A stretch of 64,000 nucleotides of DNA, from NCBI RefSeq assembly GCF_000276665.1, contig NW_004955460.1, positions 1,246,186-1,310,185 on the forward strand, written 5' to 3'. Position 1 is the first letter of the stretch; each line of letters starts with the position of its first letter. Below, piece after piece: positions 47,900-59,590 of this stretch. The translations under genes were made by a program, and so were the position numbers. The notes beneath the pieces are model-generated. The model had not been told where the DNA came from, searched no databases, and saw nothing but the letters and a program-made list of their open reading frames with translations. Source of the DNA: Chinchilla lanigera. Its lineage: Eukaryota; Chordata; Mammalia; Rodentia; Chinchillidae.

Positions 47900-48260
47900 T
47901 TTACTTTTAATGTGTTTATTGTTTACTTTCTGAGCATTTTTTCAGAATGAATATGGAAGTGATTAGCTGGTGAGCATTTCTCGCAATAAATCTTAATTTA
48001 AAAGTCCACCTTCCTTCTACATCTTGACATTAATGATCTTTTATCTTGCTTTGGCTCTCTGGCAAATTTTTTTATGATTTACTCAGGCTTGAATGATCGG
48101 ACAGCCTCTCCATGTCTGAAGTTTGCCAGGATTTACAGTGCAAGGATCACTTATTCCAGCAATAAGCATGTGAACACTGTTGGAATCTTCCTCTCCAATT
48201 CTCAGCTGGAAAGCTACTTCACTTCAAAGCACCCTGCAAATTTATTCTTTAAAAATTAAT
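47900..48260. promoter_or_regulatory. Candidate conserved non-coding element
   Basis: Repeat-free segment with 'cattaatgatcttttatctt' near 48028, TTTAAAAATTAATTG at 48248-48262 and an internal complex stretch ('tgaatgatcggacagcctct'). The texture suggests constraint; inference only. Confidence 0.25.
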
Positions 48261-49249
48261 TGTATAGCACAGCTTTTTGAATAGATAAAGGGCCTGTTTC
48301 CTCAGTCTCATCATCTTAGAAACACAATACTTAGAATGACAATTTATTTGTAGATAACTTGATAGTCTATATTTCTTTTCTTTTCAAATGCAGGCTTACT
48401 CTGCAATTCCCGCAGTGTGTTCTTCTATTTTCCTTTCTTGTTCATTTATCACTGTTAGCCCCGTTTACCTGCATTCTGAGTATTTCAGGCCAATTGCATT
48501 ACTCAAACTGCACTCCTCAAGTGGAAATGAAAAAAGAAATTACATCAAAAGAGTTTGATTGGGTAAAATGCCCGTAACCAAGACAGAAATTGTTGTTTCA
48601 TGGTTGAACTGGGGAAGGCTCCAGAATTCTAGAATCAATAGCTCAGTAAAATGGGATGGAATTCCCCAGTGTCTTCCCTCTTGATCCAGCTCATCTACAT
48701 CAGGCTCTATCTAAGCTTTAGGTAGTAGAAATTCCTCCTGGCTTCTGGCACTTCATTAGTGTGTAGTCCTAATTTCTAGTACTGCGGAAGTGTTTATGTA
48801 TCACTTCTTGTCCATAACTACGTCAGTGAAAATCTGGGAAACCATATATCATGTCCCTATCTAGCTGTCATCCGTCCTGGGAAGTTCATCTTCATAGAGA
48901 ACTGACAGAAAGAATGCCAATCTCAAATTAGGATGAAAGAAAATTTTGTCCCCCTGACTTTCTTTACAATGAGGTCAACCTAAGCTAAAATTAAATATTA
49001 AAGATAATATAGGCAAAAATAATACTCAGATTCTAGAACACCCCCGCCCCCCAAATGATGGTCAAAACAGGCAAGGGCCAGTGTTTCAGGGAAAATATCA
49101 TCTCACACTAGCGGGTAGCTCTACAAAGAATTAACCAAGCAACAGCTGGTCTAACAAATCGGGGCTGCTGAGGACAAAGCAGAGGGGATGCCAGGAAGGG
49201 TCTTTGTCTGAGGAGGCATGCCAAATGCTCACATGTGGTAGCAGTGTGG
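48261..49249. other. No gene recognised
   Basis: No named repeat or exon identified. Confidence 0.35.
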
Positions 49250-49480
49250 AGCTTAACACACAGACTCTGGACCCTGATTGCTTGCTTTCAACTCCTGGCT
49301 GTGTTGCCAGATTAGCTATCATTTCTAGAGCAAAATACCATGTCCTGGGTTCCTCGTCTTAAAGATATTATCTAACTCAGTGAGTAGCTTTAAGAAAAAA
49401 AAATGCTGGTATAGATGCAAAATGTTTGCAATAGTACCTGGCCACTGGCGAGGGCTCATTAATGTTAGTATTTTGGTTAT
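49250..49480 (+). repeat. MIR-like ancient SINE
   Basis: 'acagactctggaccctgatt', 'caactcctggctgtgttgcc' and 'atagtacctggccactggcg' are in MIR order. Confidence 0.55.
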
Positions 49481-49801
49481 CCTCACCCATGTCTTAAACA
49501 GAAGGAGATCAGATGTACACAACGCAGAGCTTGGCTAGAAGTCATACCCTTGAACAACACTTGGGGTGGGAGAGAGGCTTTTAGTTCCAGACAGAACTAG
49601 CTAGTGGCTCTGTCAAGTGAGTGAGTGAGTGAGGGACAGGAACTGGGTGGTGGGGCACTGTTGAAGCTACAGGGAGAAAAAGATCTGGAAAAGAAATCAC
49701 TGTGCTATGTACTTCCTGAGGACAGGGCTGTTGCCTATTTTCCTGTAAATCACCTTGTTTTCTGTATCTTGCCTAGAGACTTATATACAACAGGCATCCC
49801 A

Positions 49802-49889
49802 GAATGGGGGTTTAGTTCAGTGGCACAGCGCCTGCCTGGCAAGCGCAAGGTCATGAGTTTGATTTCCGGTACCAGGGAAAAAAAAAAAA
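49802..49889 (+). mobile_element. ID SINE with 13-bp target duplication
   Basis: 'gggggtttagttcagtggca', 'gcctgcctggcaagcgcaag' and 'gatttccggtaccagggaaa' with A tail. AACAGGCATCCCA flanks it at 49789-49801 and 49890-49902. The B-box is mutated (GAGTTTGATTTCC). Confidence 0.95.
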
Positions 49890-50084
49890 AACAGGCATCC
49901 CATGAGTATTTGTTAATGAAATGTAATAGGATCAGGACAACCGTGGACCAATCAGAGCAGACCAGAGACTCCGCATGAAAGCGGGGATGAAGCCTGAACA
50001 GTTACAATATTAGGTTCCAAGCAGGACCTCACTGTGTCCAGCATTGGTGGTAGAATGGTGAGACTAGTTGTTCCCACAGTAATA

Positions 50085-50200
50085 GCTTATGTTTATTGTG
50101 CACCCCCTTAAATGACCTCAGTGTTTTCTTTTCAACTTGCATCAGTAATTCCATTTTTGAAATAAAGAAACTGAGCTTTGGAGAAGGTAACTCGTCCAGG
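50085..50200 (-). repeat. MIR-like fragment, reverse
   Basis: 'atgtttattgtgcaccccct' and 'aaataaagaaactgagcttt' followed by 'ggagaaggtaactcgtcca' match the reversed MIR core. Confidence 0.55.
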
Positions 50201-50762
50201 CTCTCTCCACACGTATGTTTCCAAGCCTCACCACAGACTCAGGCTGGCCTGAATGGGAGCTCATCTTCCTCCCCCAAATCACTGGTCCCAAACCCTCCAG
50301 TGAGAGCACAGCACCCTGGGCTTGAGAAAGACACCCAGCATGGAGCCCCCTGGGCATTTTGCAAAGCAAATGTGCTCCTCAAGTTATGGGCTTCAGACAG
50401 AGGAAGGGGAAGGCAGAAAGCCATCTGATACTGAGGGTTTATCCCAGGCACAGGAAGAAACCAATGATGCTTGAGACCCTAGCGACTCAGGCTGGACTGG
50501 GCCTCAGAGTGCTTTGGTCACATCTTAAACATTGTGAGAAATAGCAGTAACTGAAATAATAAAATATCTCACTTTGCCTTTTTATGGGCCTGGTGCAACA
50601 TCCAAAGGAACAATTATCATGACAGTCACAGGAAAAAAACATGAATTTGGAAATCACTGGGTCACCAAAAGGGAGGAAATGATAGACATGTGAATGTGAT
50701 TCTTATTATCGTATGATTTTAATTCACCACAGAGGAAAACTAATATATTTAAAAAGTAAAAT
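50201..50762. other. No gene recognised
   Basis: Overlapping ORFs on both strands at 50096-50451 have no recognisable domain. Confidence 0.4.
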
Positions 50763-50965
50763 AAGCCAGGTATGGTGGCACGCATCTGTAATCCCAGCAG
50801 TCTGGGAGGCTGAGGCAGGAGGATCATGAGTTCAAGCCCAACCCGGGTAACCTAGCAACTTGACAAGACTGTGTCTCAAAAAAACTTTCTTTTAAGGGCT
50901 GGGGATATATATCTCAGCACAAAGGCCTTGAGTTCAATCCCCAGGGTCATAAAAAAGGAAAGAAA
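50763..50965 (+). mobile_element. B1-dID composite SINE
   Basis: The B1 part ('agccaggtatggtggcacgc', 'aatcccagcagtctgggagg') is joined to the ID part ('gggctggggatatatatctc', 'ccttgagttcaatccccag') by a 'caaaaaaactttctttta' linker. The tail is AAAG-rich. Confidence 0.85.
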
Positions 50966-53185
50966 GAAAAAGAAAGCATGAACACTGCAATGGGACGTGC
51001 ATCATTCTTCCTACATTAACAGCTATAACTCTCCATCTCTCAATTGACTGAAATCTCAACTCTAACCTTCTTGGCTGGTGGCTCAAGAAAGAAGGGCCAA
51101 GATGGCAGCTGCTACCTTCTTCTCTGAAGTGATATACGCTTGAACTCTGAAATCTTGTGACACTGGATGGTCCGGAAGCTTTCTAACAGGGACAGGAGGA
51201 TAGGAAAACATCGCTCCTGAGGGCCCCATACAAGCCTTCCCTGCACTGGGCCTGAGAGGTCAACCCATACCTGATGGACAGAAGGTGGACATGCATGGGG
51301 AATCAGCCCTCTGTCCCCTAGATGGTCTGTTTTTGCCACAACTTGGCCAGTGGAGTAGGCCATCAGAGGTCCCACAATAGCTGCACAGAAGGAGAAGCCA
51401 CACAAGTGCAAGGCTTGTGCCCACTGGTCACCGTCCCTGCTGGCTATCAGAAGAGAGGTGACAGCATCAGGGAAGTTCACACTTGCTCTTCACCCCTCAT
51501 GTCACCATCTGCATGATCTGCATCACTGACTGCTGCAGGGAAAGCCAGCCAGCTCTCCAGGACTTGTCCCCACTTCTCTCTAGGAGAACATGGAGGGGCA
51601 AAGTTGGCAGTGTTCAGGCGAGGGAGCTGGAGAAAGCAGAGCTTGCCTCCTTGTCTGCCAGTTGGTGGGTATGGTTTATTCCTCCAGTAAGGGTTATAAA
51701 TGACTCCAATCTCACCACTGCTTGGTGGGTGGGAGGTGTGAAAGGATGCTTGAGGTACTGTAGACTCTAACCCACTGCCCAAATCTATCTCTCTTCTTGG
51801 GGAATGTGGGGAAAGGACCAACATGAAAATAAATTTCCACAGAGCCAGGGTTTGAAGTCAAGAGTTGTCACTTAGGGTGACAAAGGATGGCACATGACAT
51901 TTTAGGTCTTCCAAGTCTCAAGATCCAGGCAGCCATGCTGTAGGGGATCATAACATCAGGCATGAGAGAGGGTCCTCTCTATTAAGGTGACCTCACTGCA
52001 GGACTCAGGAACATGAGGGTAAGAAGACAGCAGGGGAGCAAAGGGCAAGGGGGAGCTGTAGCAGGCTTGTGTGAAAGAATCCGAGCCTCAGAAAACTCAG
52101 AAAATATCAAATGAGCCACAGCCAAGAATCAACAGTCTAAGGGTTACCCCAGTTATGTGTCAGAAATGCAGAGCTCAGCCTATTTCCTCAGACCTCTGAG
52201 GCTGAGTTTGGCAGTTGGCCTGATCTGAAGGTAGAGGACCAGAAAGTGAAGGAAAGACATATCCAAACCTGTCTCCCAGAAGTTTCCTTTATTTTCCCAG
52301 CCTTTGCATGGGCCACTGGCTCTATGTCTAGCCTGTGCTGCTCAGAGTACAGAGAATAAAGTCACCCCCAAACCGAGACTCCACATAGCTTAGCACAAGG
52401 CTCATTACCCCTTGGTACTAATCCCCAGCTCCTCCCCTGCTGTGCTAACGAGCCTTGCATCATTAGTCCATTCCCACATGGGCCAGGAGCCCCTGCTCCC
52501 CATGCTCAGAAGCTTAGGAGCCTGTAGCTCAACAGGAGTCCTGTGCCAAGCCTCACCTTGACTCCACAACCCTGTCTGGCTAGCTCCTGGGGAAAGAGCT
52601 GCTACGAGACTCCAACTGCAGGGTGCACTTGGTGCCATTAAGAAAAACAATTCCTGACCCAGAACAGCTTCAGTTCGCAGCAGTTCTAAAAGAATCAGAA
52701 AAATTATCTGTAGCCAAAATTTGTGGTGCAGCTCAGAATTTAGCTCTCCTGAGAGATGCCAAAGACTGCTGACCATGGACTCTGTGTGAAGCATATTATA
52801 AAGTCTCAGTAAAGAGCCATTTGATGAGCTAAATTTGTGATGCTCCAGGTCACACACCATCTTCCATCCCACTATGGCTGGTGCATCAATAGATACCTAT
52901 TTTGTCTGTGACCTGCCTGGTTGTCTGTATTCTCTAGGACACATAATTTCCCTAACCTATAGGCTGTTGTGTTAAGGGACCAGCAAAATGTTTCTGTTCT
53001 CTGAGAAGCTAGCTCTTAACCCTAATGCCACCAACCCTAAACTAAGTGTAGCATAAAGCAGGTATCAGCAGGCTTTCTCTGTAAAGTGCCAAATAGTAAA
53101 TAGCTTGGCTATGGGAAGCATACATTCTCTGCTGCAACTACACAAGCAGCTATAGACCACAAGTAAAAGAATGGGTGGGGGGGCA
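50966..53185. other. Gene-free stretch with unrecognised minus-strand frames
   Basis: The minus-strand frame 51480-51112 (122 codons) includes a hydrophobic run (ALHLCGFSFCAAIVGPLMAY) followed by a CAG|GTATGG donor-like site. The minus-strand frame 52872-52405 has 155 codons. Neither matches a family I know. No acceptor, poly(A) or promoter is evident. Confidence 0.35.
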
Positions 53186-53556
53186 TTTCTTAGTTAGCTT
53201 TCCTGTCTTTAAGACAAAATACAACCTCAAGCAGGAGAGATTTAACTTGACTTTTGGATTTGGGGGATTCAGTCCATGGTTGGCTGGCTCCAAGGCAGAA
53301 AAAACATAGTTGGTGGGTATGACGGAGACAAGCTGCTCACATCATGGCAACCAGGAAGCAGAGAGAGAAGGGAGGAGGCAGGGAGGGAGCTGTATCCTTC
53401 CAAAGAACACCTTGAGTAAAGTATCTCCTCTAGGCAGGCCCTACCTCCTAACGGCACATTCAGCTGTGAAGCCGTCACCTCTGTGGTCCAATCACCTTCT
53501 GTGGTCCTCTCAACACATGAGACCTTTGAGGTACATTCCAGATCTAAACTATAACA
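53186..53556 (-). mobile_element. Solo LTR (MaLR-like), reverse
   Basis: 'ttcttagttagctttcctgt', 'gattcagtccatggttggct' and 'accaggaagcagagagagaa', ending 'gatctaaactataaca'. Closely related to the LTR at 29207. No clear target duplication. Confidence 0.75.
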
Positions 53557-53659
53557 TCTACCCCAGACCCTTTAACAGCTGTATTCCAATAAAATACTAA
53601 TTATCAAAATGGGCAGTGGTCTGGATTGAATCTAGGGCTATAGTTTGCCAAATCCTGGC

Positions 53660-53780
53660 TTAGCAGTTAAAAAGGAGGGCTCTAAAGACAGATAGTTAGG
53701 TTCAAATTCAGGCTCTACCAGTTGCTTTCTGCACAGTGTCAGGCAAATGATTTGACTTCTTTAAGATGAATTATTAGTAT
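53660..53780 (+). repeat. MIR-like ancient SINE, interrupted by B1
   Basis: 'agttaggttcaaattcaggc', 'tctaccagttgctttctgca' and 'caaatgatttgacttcttta' are in MIR order. The copy is then split by the B1 at 53794. Confidence 0.6.
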
Positions 53781-53793
53781 CTATATTCTTCTT

Positions 53794-53966
53794 TTTTTTT
53801 GTTTTTTTTTTTTTTTTTTTTTTGTCTTTTGGAGACAGGGTCTCACTATGCAGTTCAGGCTGGCCTTGAGCTCACTTTGTAGCCCAGGCTGATCTCAAAC
53901 TCATGGTGATCCTCCTGCCTCAGCCTCCCAAGTGCTGGGATTACAGGCATGCACCACCACACCCAG
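53794..53966 (-). mobile_element. B1 SINE with 13-bp target duplication
   Basis: Reversed B1 with a long poly(T), 'gagacagggtctcactatg', 'cagcctcccaagtgctggga' and 'ttacaggcatgcaccaccac'. CTATATTCTTCTT flanks it at 53781-53793 and 53967-53979. Confidence 0.95.
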
Positions 53967-54574
53967 CTATATTCTTCTTATAAGGCATAGATTTCTCCTC
54001 TCTCTGAATCTCTTATAAGACTCTTTTAAAAGTCATGTAGAGGAAGTACGGAAGAGGGGTTTCTAACTGTGAAGTAAACAGCCTACATTGATCCCTCTGT
54101 TACCCTTTCTGAAGGAGACAATTCTGCCCCCATACTTCTTGCCTGGCCCTGCCCAACCTTAAGTTTTTGCACTCCCTGAATGTTGCTTTGCTACTTATTC
54201 AGCTGTCCTAGCTGGGCCCAGCCTCTGTGACTGGGTTTCATTCCATCGTCCTCTCCCACTTGGTTATTGGGTGCCTCAAACTGTAGCCTCTGCCCTTTAT
54301 CACAGCCTAAGATGAGCTATGGCATCATTTTCTGGGATCACTGCTTCCCAAAGCTATTCATTCTAGGAAACCTGAACAAGTGCTTGAAGAACGGGAAAGT
54401 GTCCTGTAGGCAAACAATGTTGGGGAACATAAGGATGAAGACAGTTTGAAATCTCTCCTACACTTCTCAGAGCCTTTACCATGCTAATATGTTTGTTCGT
54501 CTTCAAAAGAGAAATCAAAGCACCTGAAAGCATTTCCAAAATTGCTTTCACTGTTCAACAAGATTGGCGGGACA

Positions 54575-54675
54575 GGGGCTGGGGATTTAGCTCAGAGGCA
54601 AAAGCGCCTGCTTGGCAAGCACAAGGTCGTGAGTTCGGTTCCCGGTACCGGAGAAAAAAACCAAAAAAAAAAAAA
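54575..54675 (+). mobile_element. ID SINE with perfect 15-bp target duplication (youngest-looking copy)
   Basis: GGGGCTGGGGATTTAGCTC, then GCTTGGCAAGCACAAGG, GAGTTCGGTTCCCGGTACCG, then AACC and a 15-A tail. A- and B-box-like motifs are near-ideal. AAGATTGGCGGGACA at 54560-54574 and 54676-54690 is identical. The overlapping 109- and 70-codon ORFs are artefacts. Confidence 0.97.
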
Positions 54676-54690
54676 AAGATTGGCGGGACA

Positions 54691-55599
54691 TCCACACATA
54701 GGATCGAGATTCAGAGGAATGTTCTGGGAATTGCAACTGTGGACAAACAGCTAAGTGTCACTGCTCTCCTGGTGGATTCATGGAAAGGCTTAACCACATA
54801 TGCATGGTAGAAGAATCTTTAAAATCCTTCCTGTTTGTTAGATGTGCGCTCATTTCTCAAGATGACTGGCTCAACACTTATGTGCTGTGGGCCCTGCTTG
54901 CTGCTCGGAAAGGTGGGGTTTCCAGGCACAAGGCCTTGCTTCCTCTGTCAGCCAGGCAGCCGGATCTATAAAGAATCCCCTGTTAGTGAAATACAATGCC
55001 CCTTCCTTCCTGGAGCCACCAGGTCACCCCAGTCAATCTGGATCTTTCCAAATGTTCCCCTCTTTGACTCTTAAAAGAAGTTCAAAGTGGCCCACAATTC
55101 ATGTCAAATAGACTGGCTTGCAGTTTCCTAGTTTGTCTCCACGGGCTCCTTTATAAAACCATGACTTTATTGGTCTTAGTCATCCTGTCTCCTTTGGGTC
55201 TTTTGCTGAACTCTATGAACTTATTTAAACATCCCCAGGGCTTCTCCTGTTTCCCTCAGCCCCCTTTCTGTGTGCCCAGAGCCTGGTGGAGCTGACCTAA
55301 GGTGGCGCAGTGGAAATGCTAAATCTTTCTAGCAATTCCCAGCATCGCTGGTTTGCATTCCTCTCCTTGCCTCTGTTTGCACGTAGCCTCAGCTTCTGCC
55401 CTACCTGCCCAGGTGGGGCCTCTCACCTCCTCTCTGTGGGGGCCTGGGCTGAGACCCATGCGCCTAGGCAATCCTCACTCCTGCTGCCAACTATTACTCA
55501 TTCCTGGACAAGTGATTTCTCTTTTCTTCTTCATTTCTTTATTGCCTATCAGCGGTAAAAGAGCTTACAATCAAACAATGCCTGGGAAGCACCTTGAAG
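54691..55599. other. No gene recognised
   Basis: C/T-rich, repeat-poor. Overlapping short ORFs only. Confidence 0.35.
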
Positions 55600-55900
55600 T
55601 CTCCTGATGAAAGGTACCACAGAGGTACTACATATTATTATTTCTGCAACAAGGGCAATAATAGCTTGTTGCTTCATCTAATTCCTGTGAGTGGGCTCAG
55701 GCACTGTAATTACCCGGGTTATAGGGCACTTGCTCAGAAGGCCGCATTGGAAGGTACAGGCGGCCAGATGGCCCCGAAGGGTTTCCCAACACACCCCTGA
55801 GTGCTCACTCAGGCATATCCGCGGCCAGGGCTGCTTTGGGGGGGCGGGGGGCACGGTCACGCCAGACCTTTAATATGTGGAAATCAATTTTAATGGAAGA
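55600..55900. promoter_or_regulatory. Candidate regulatory element with local CpG enrichment
   Basis: Repeat-free segment. It contains 'gcactgtaattacccgggtt' near 55702, several CpGs in 55725-55862 where most of the window is CpG-poor, a perfect inverted repeat CCTGAGTG-CT-CACTCAGG at 55796-55813, a G-rich run near 55838-55851 and 'ggaaatcaattttaatgga' beyond. Regulatory role is inference. Confidence 0.35.
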
Positions 55901-57849
55901 ATCTGCCAACCCGCAAGACAAGTTTGAGCTGGTTCCTTGCTGTGGTCCAAGCACTCATGCAGAAGGAGCAGATGTCTGTCTTACTCAAGCAGGGCTGACA
56001 CTTTGGGAAGGAGAAGGGCTTTCTATCAAGCCTTCTGGGAGCAAAGTGCTGTCTAACTTAACTTTCTTCCTACAAGCCTGTGGCAGTCCTCCTGTTTCCA
56101 AAATGAGAAGGATGACCAAGTCCACCATGTCCAGAAGGCTCCCTGCAAAGCCCAGGTTCTTCTGGGACCCTTTGTCATGCTACAGACCAGCAGGAAGCTT
56201 ATTGGGGCCAGGGATCTTGGCATCTGGGCTCCATTTTCATCAGATCAGCTCTCGTACTGTAGTACCCATTTAAGATTTCCTATAACATTTTATTGAGGTG
56301 GGGTTCTTCCATATGAAATGACCAGGTTAAAATATTACTAAGGCCTTTTTACTCAATGCTTTTTGATTGCCATTCTAAAACTGTCCCTCAGACACTTACC
56401 CCATGGATGGCTTTTTACTCTCCATGTTTCCTTTCAGAATTATGCAACTGTTAGCGGAAATTACTAAGATGCATCTATGGGAATCAAATAAAAGTATTTA
56501 AGCTCTATTTATCTGGTGGATTTAGCATTCTGGCTTTCATGGTCTGTGCTGTCTTCAAATAGACTGGGCATTTTTCCCCATCTATTGCTTCTCCAGTGTT
56601 TTCCTGGGTCCTTCCACTTTTACAAGTGTTCAGTAGGCTGGTTTCTTCTAGCTCAGCAAGGATGTTGATACCTCATAGAGCATCAAGCTTCCATCCCAGC
56701 CTTCAAAGCACAGCAAGGTCCACGTGCTTCAGTGCCATAGCATGCTTCCCTTCTAAGGCGTTCTTTGTACACACTGCCTGTGACCACGGGCCTCACTTTG
56801 GGCATTTTCCTACAGGAAGTTGGGATCAGAGGCCTTGGTCTGCCCATAGCTTGAGAGCAGTTTCTCTAGAAAATCATGGTGGCATCCATGGCTCTGACTA
56901 ATCTCCTCTCCTTTCTGTTACTCAGCTCCGCACACCAGTGCCCCTGTGAGCCTCTCACTGAGCACTTCTGTAAAAGCTCCAGAGTCAGAGCTGACAGCTT
57001 CTTTCTTTCCTCCAAGGAGCCTGCCTGCCTCTGCCAATGCAACCTGGTTGGATCTGTCAGAAGCGTTGACAGAACCTATAGTCACCCTCTGTGCCTGCTC
57101 CTGAGTGTCTGCTAGAGCCTGCGGGACTTTGGCACCATAACTCCATGGTTCTCCTGAGAAGGATGGGGAGGGACTGAAGCCAGAGTTTTCCCGGTTAGCT
57201 CCATGCCGGGGTTTCCTTAGGACCTGTCCTAAATGAGCAAGGACTGCCACAGTACCCACAGAGTGTGAGAGGTCTTTTATCTCTGGCCTAGAATTTCCCT
57301 GGTAATAAAACATTTAGCTCCCAGCTTTTCCACTGAGGCCCTAAGGGAGCACTAGGACTCCAGTCAGTCCCCAGATTCTCTCCAGATTCACCTCACTGAT
57401 GACAGGCCTCTTGTATGACACTGGGTACTCAGGTTAGCAGGATGGATGGCTCCACCAGCTCTGCCAAGCTGGAGATCCTCATGAAGGGACAAAAGATGAT
57501 CTCATGGCTACCATTTCTGAAAGGAAGTCAGCTCCCTGAGAAGCTCCCATTCCTGACCGTCCTCCCTGCTGCCTCTCACTCTCCAGCCCTTGACCACTCC
57601 TTTCTCTCTACCCAGACCCTTTGGGAACAAGTCTTCCCCCAGGCACCTTCTTAAACATCCTCTGGGCCTGGATGGGGGCCGGGAGATGGGGAAAGAGAGG
57701 AAAGAAGGGAAATAGCAGGAAAACTCAAGGTCAACTCCTGGCTTTGAGACATCTTAACCAACAGCTGGAAGAGCCTGGTCAGTCATGTAGATTTCTCCTC
57801 AGGGCCAAGGCCTGAGAGCAGGGCTATCCTCTCTCTGATTCCTTTTCTG
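55901..57849. other. No gene recognised
   Basis: Repeat-poor, moderate-GC sequence. The longest frames (55836-56273 plus, 57313-56918 minus) show no domain, and stop-free length alone is unremarkable at this composition. Confidence 0.4.
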
Positions 57850-58075
57850 TCACAGGGCCCACCTCGGCCCACGGCTGTAGAGCCTCCGAGCAGCATCTGG
57901 CCTAGGCTGGTCTGTGGAGATCTGGAATCCAAACAGCTTAAAGAGTTATGACTCCAGGAACTGTGGATGGCAACGTTTTCTATTATTAACAGTTCCAACT
58001 TTCCCATCTGGCTGTTTTCAGAATGAAAGCTGGAGATTACTGTCAGCATTAATTACAATCAGGTGCACTTTTCTT
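57850..58075. promoter_or_regulatory. Candidate conserved non-coding element
   Basis: Repeat-free, with 'ttctattattaacagttcc' near 57978, 'cagcattaattacaatcagg' near 58043 and neighbouring 'ggagatctggaatccaaac'. TAAT-type cores and low-repeat context suggest constraint; inference only. Confidence 0.3.
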
Positions 58076-58844
58076 CTTCCCCATTTTGCCCCAATGGGTT
58101 CTCACACAGCAAGAAATCCTTAAAATGCATATCCTTTGAAATGTGGCACATAAATCCTCCTTGCTGGTGAGAGCCGCTGTCAGCTGCTGGCCTCTCCCTG
58201 GAGCCAGGTGAAACTCACCAAGTTCACAGGCGCCCCCCTCAGGTGTGGAGGTTCACTCCAGGCCCTTGGCTCTCTGGCTCTCTTCGCTTTTTCACAAGAT
58301 CCCTGGTACTTCCTCCTTCACTTCAAACCGAAGCTTTAGAACCTCAAGAAAAGTTTTGTAGAAAGTCTGTCTTTGAGACCCAGCTGAATCACAGGGCAAA
58401 GTCACAGAGAAAGAAAACCACCATGGGCTGAGCCTCAGCCCACATAATTCCACGAATTCCCACCCGAATCTCTTTCCCACATCTCCTCTTCCATATCCTC
58501 TTTCCCAACCCCTCGCCTTCTTTCTAGTCAGAGTCTGAAGAAACGTTATCTCATTTTGAAACACTTCTTTCCCTTTGCTTTTTGTTCCCTCTATGCATAC
58601 TAACATGCATGCTACTTATATTTTCTGGAAACTTGTTTTCATTACTCTCATTTTTTTTTCCCACAGATATACAACAGATATTAATTTCAGGACTCATGAA
58701 GCACAAGACTATTCTCCTTTTGTTGAGACATTTGAATTCAATTTGGATTGGCCATGCTAGTGTCTTAGTCATTCTTTCATAATAATTCTGCTAGTTAAGT
58801 CTTGGCTCTAACATTATTAATTGAATGACCCTAGAAAGACTGCT
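58076..58844. other. No gene recognised
   Basis: C/T-rich sequence with short ORFs; no supported feature. Confidence 0.35.
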
Positions 58845-59212
58845 TGTTGTAGTTTGAATCCTGAATGTCTACTGATGAGGCCCCTAGAGGTCCGTGAGGG
58901 CCATGGGGTGAAGGCTTGATCCCTAAGGTGATTCTTTTAGGAAGTGGTGGGACCTTTAAGAGGCTGGGCATAATGGGAAGTCTTTAGGCCATTGCAGCTG
59001 TGCTGTCCAGGAGGCTTATGGGATTTCAGTCTTTCCCATGTCCTCTTTCTCTCTTTTGTTTCCTGGCCATGAGGTGAGCAGTTTTGCTCCAGGATGTATT
59101 CCCATCATGATATTCTGGGTCTTGTGATCATTCAGGCCAAAGAAAGCTTTTCCCTGTGAAGCTGACTATCTTAGGTATTTATTTGCTATAGGGATGGAAA
59201 GTAAGTAACACA
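58845..59212 (+). mobile_element. Solo LTR (MaLR type)
   Basis: Starts TGTTGTAGTTTGAATCC and carries 'gtggtgggacctttaagagg', 'gccatgaggtgagcagtttt' and 'gatggaaagtaagtaacaca'. CTGCT (58840-58844) and CTACT (59213-59217) are a possible decayed target duplication. Confidence 0.7.
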
Positions 59213-59379
59213 CTACTTAAACCTGCTGAGCTAGCGCCTCTGTTCCATTGCCTGCAAAATGCTACCTCTTCCCAGCGCTACTCAAATAGATTAGATAAGA
59301 AAATGGCAATTCAGCACTGGCAGGTGGGTTAGCTGCTTGGAGGGAGCATGCTGCATGGCTCAGGGCATTGGAAGGAGGA

Positions 59380-59391
59380 TGTGTGTGTGTA

Positions 59392-59426
<35 letters not shown>

Positions 59427-59434
59427 ATGTGTGT
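59380..59434. repeat. (GT)n microsatellite
   Basis: About 24 GT units with ATGT, GCGT and GCAT interruptions, directly beside a reversed B1-dID SINE. Z-DNA-prone and likely polymorphic. Confidence 0.95.
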
Positions 59435-59590
59435 TACTGGGGAGCAAACTCAGGGCCTTTTGTACCAAGGTACATCCTCAACCCTTTTTGATATTTTTAA
59501 TTTTGAGATAGGGTCTCATGAAGTCACCAAATTGCCAAAACTGGGCTCAAGTTTGAGCTCTTCCTGCTTCAGCCTCTGAGAGTGTGGAAA
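59435..59590 (-). mobile_element. B1-dID composite SINE, reverse
   Basis: The reversed ID part ('tactggggagcaaactcag', 'aaggtacatcctcaaccc') is followed by the reversed B1 part ('tttgagatagggtctcatg', 'cctgcttcagcctctgagag'). The GT tract probably arose from its tail. Confidence 0.75.

Noticed and set aside
52405..52872. 155-codon minus-strand ORF as a gene
   Set aside because: Repetitive Trp/Ser-rich composition without any family signature or gene structure.
55725..55862. CpG-island promoter
   Set aside because: Too short and not GC-rich enough to be called an island; kept only as a candidate element.
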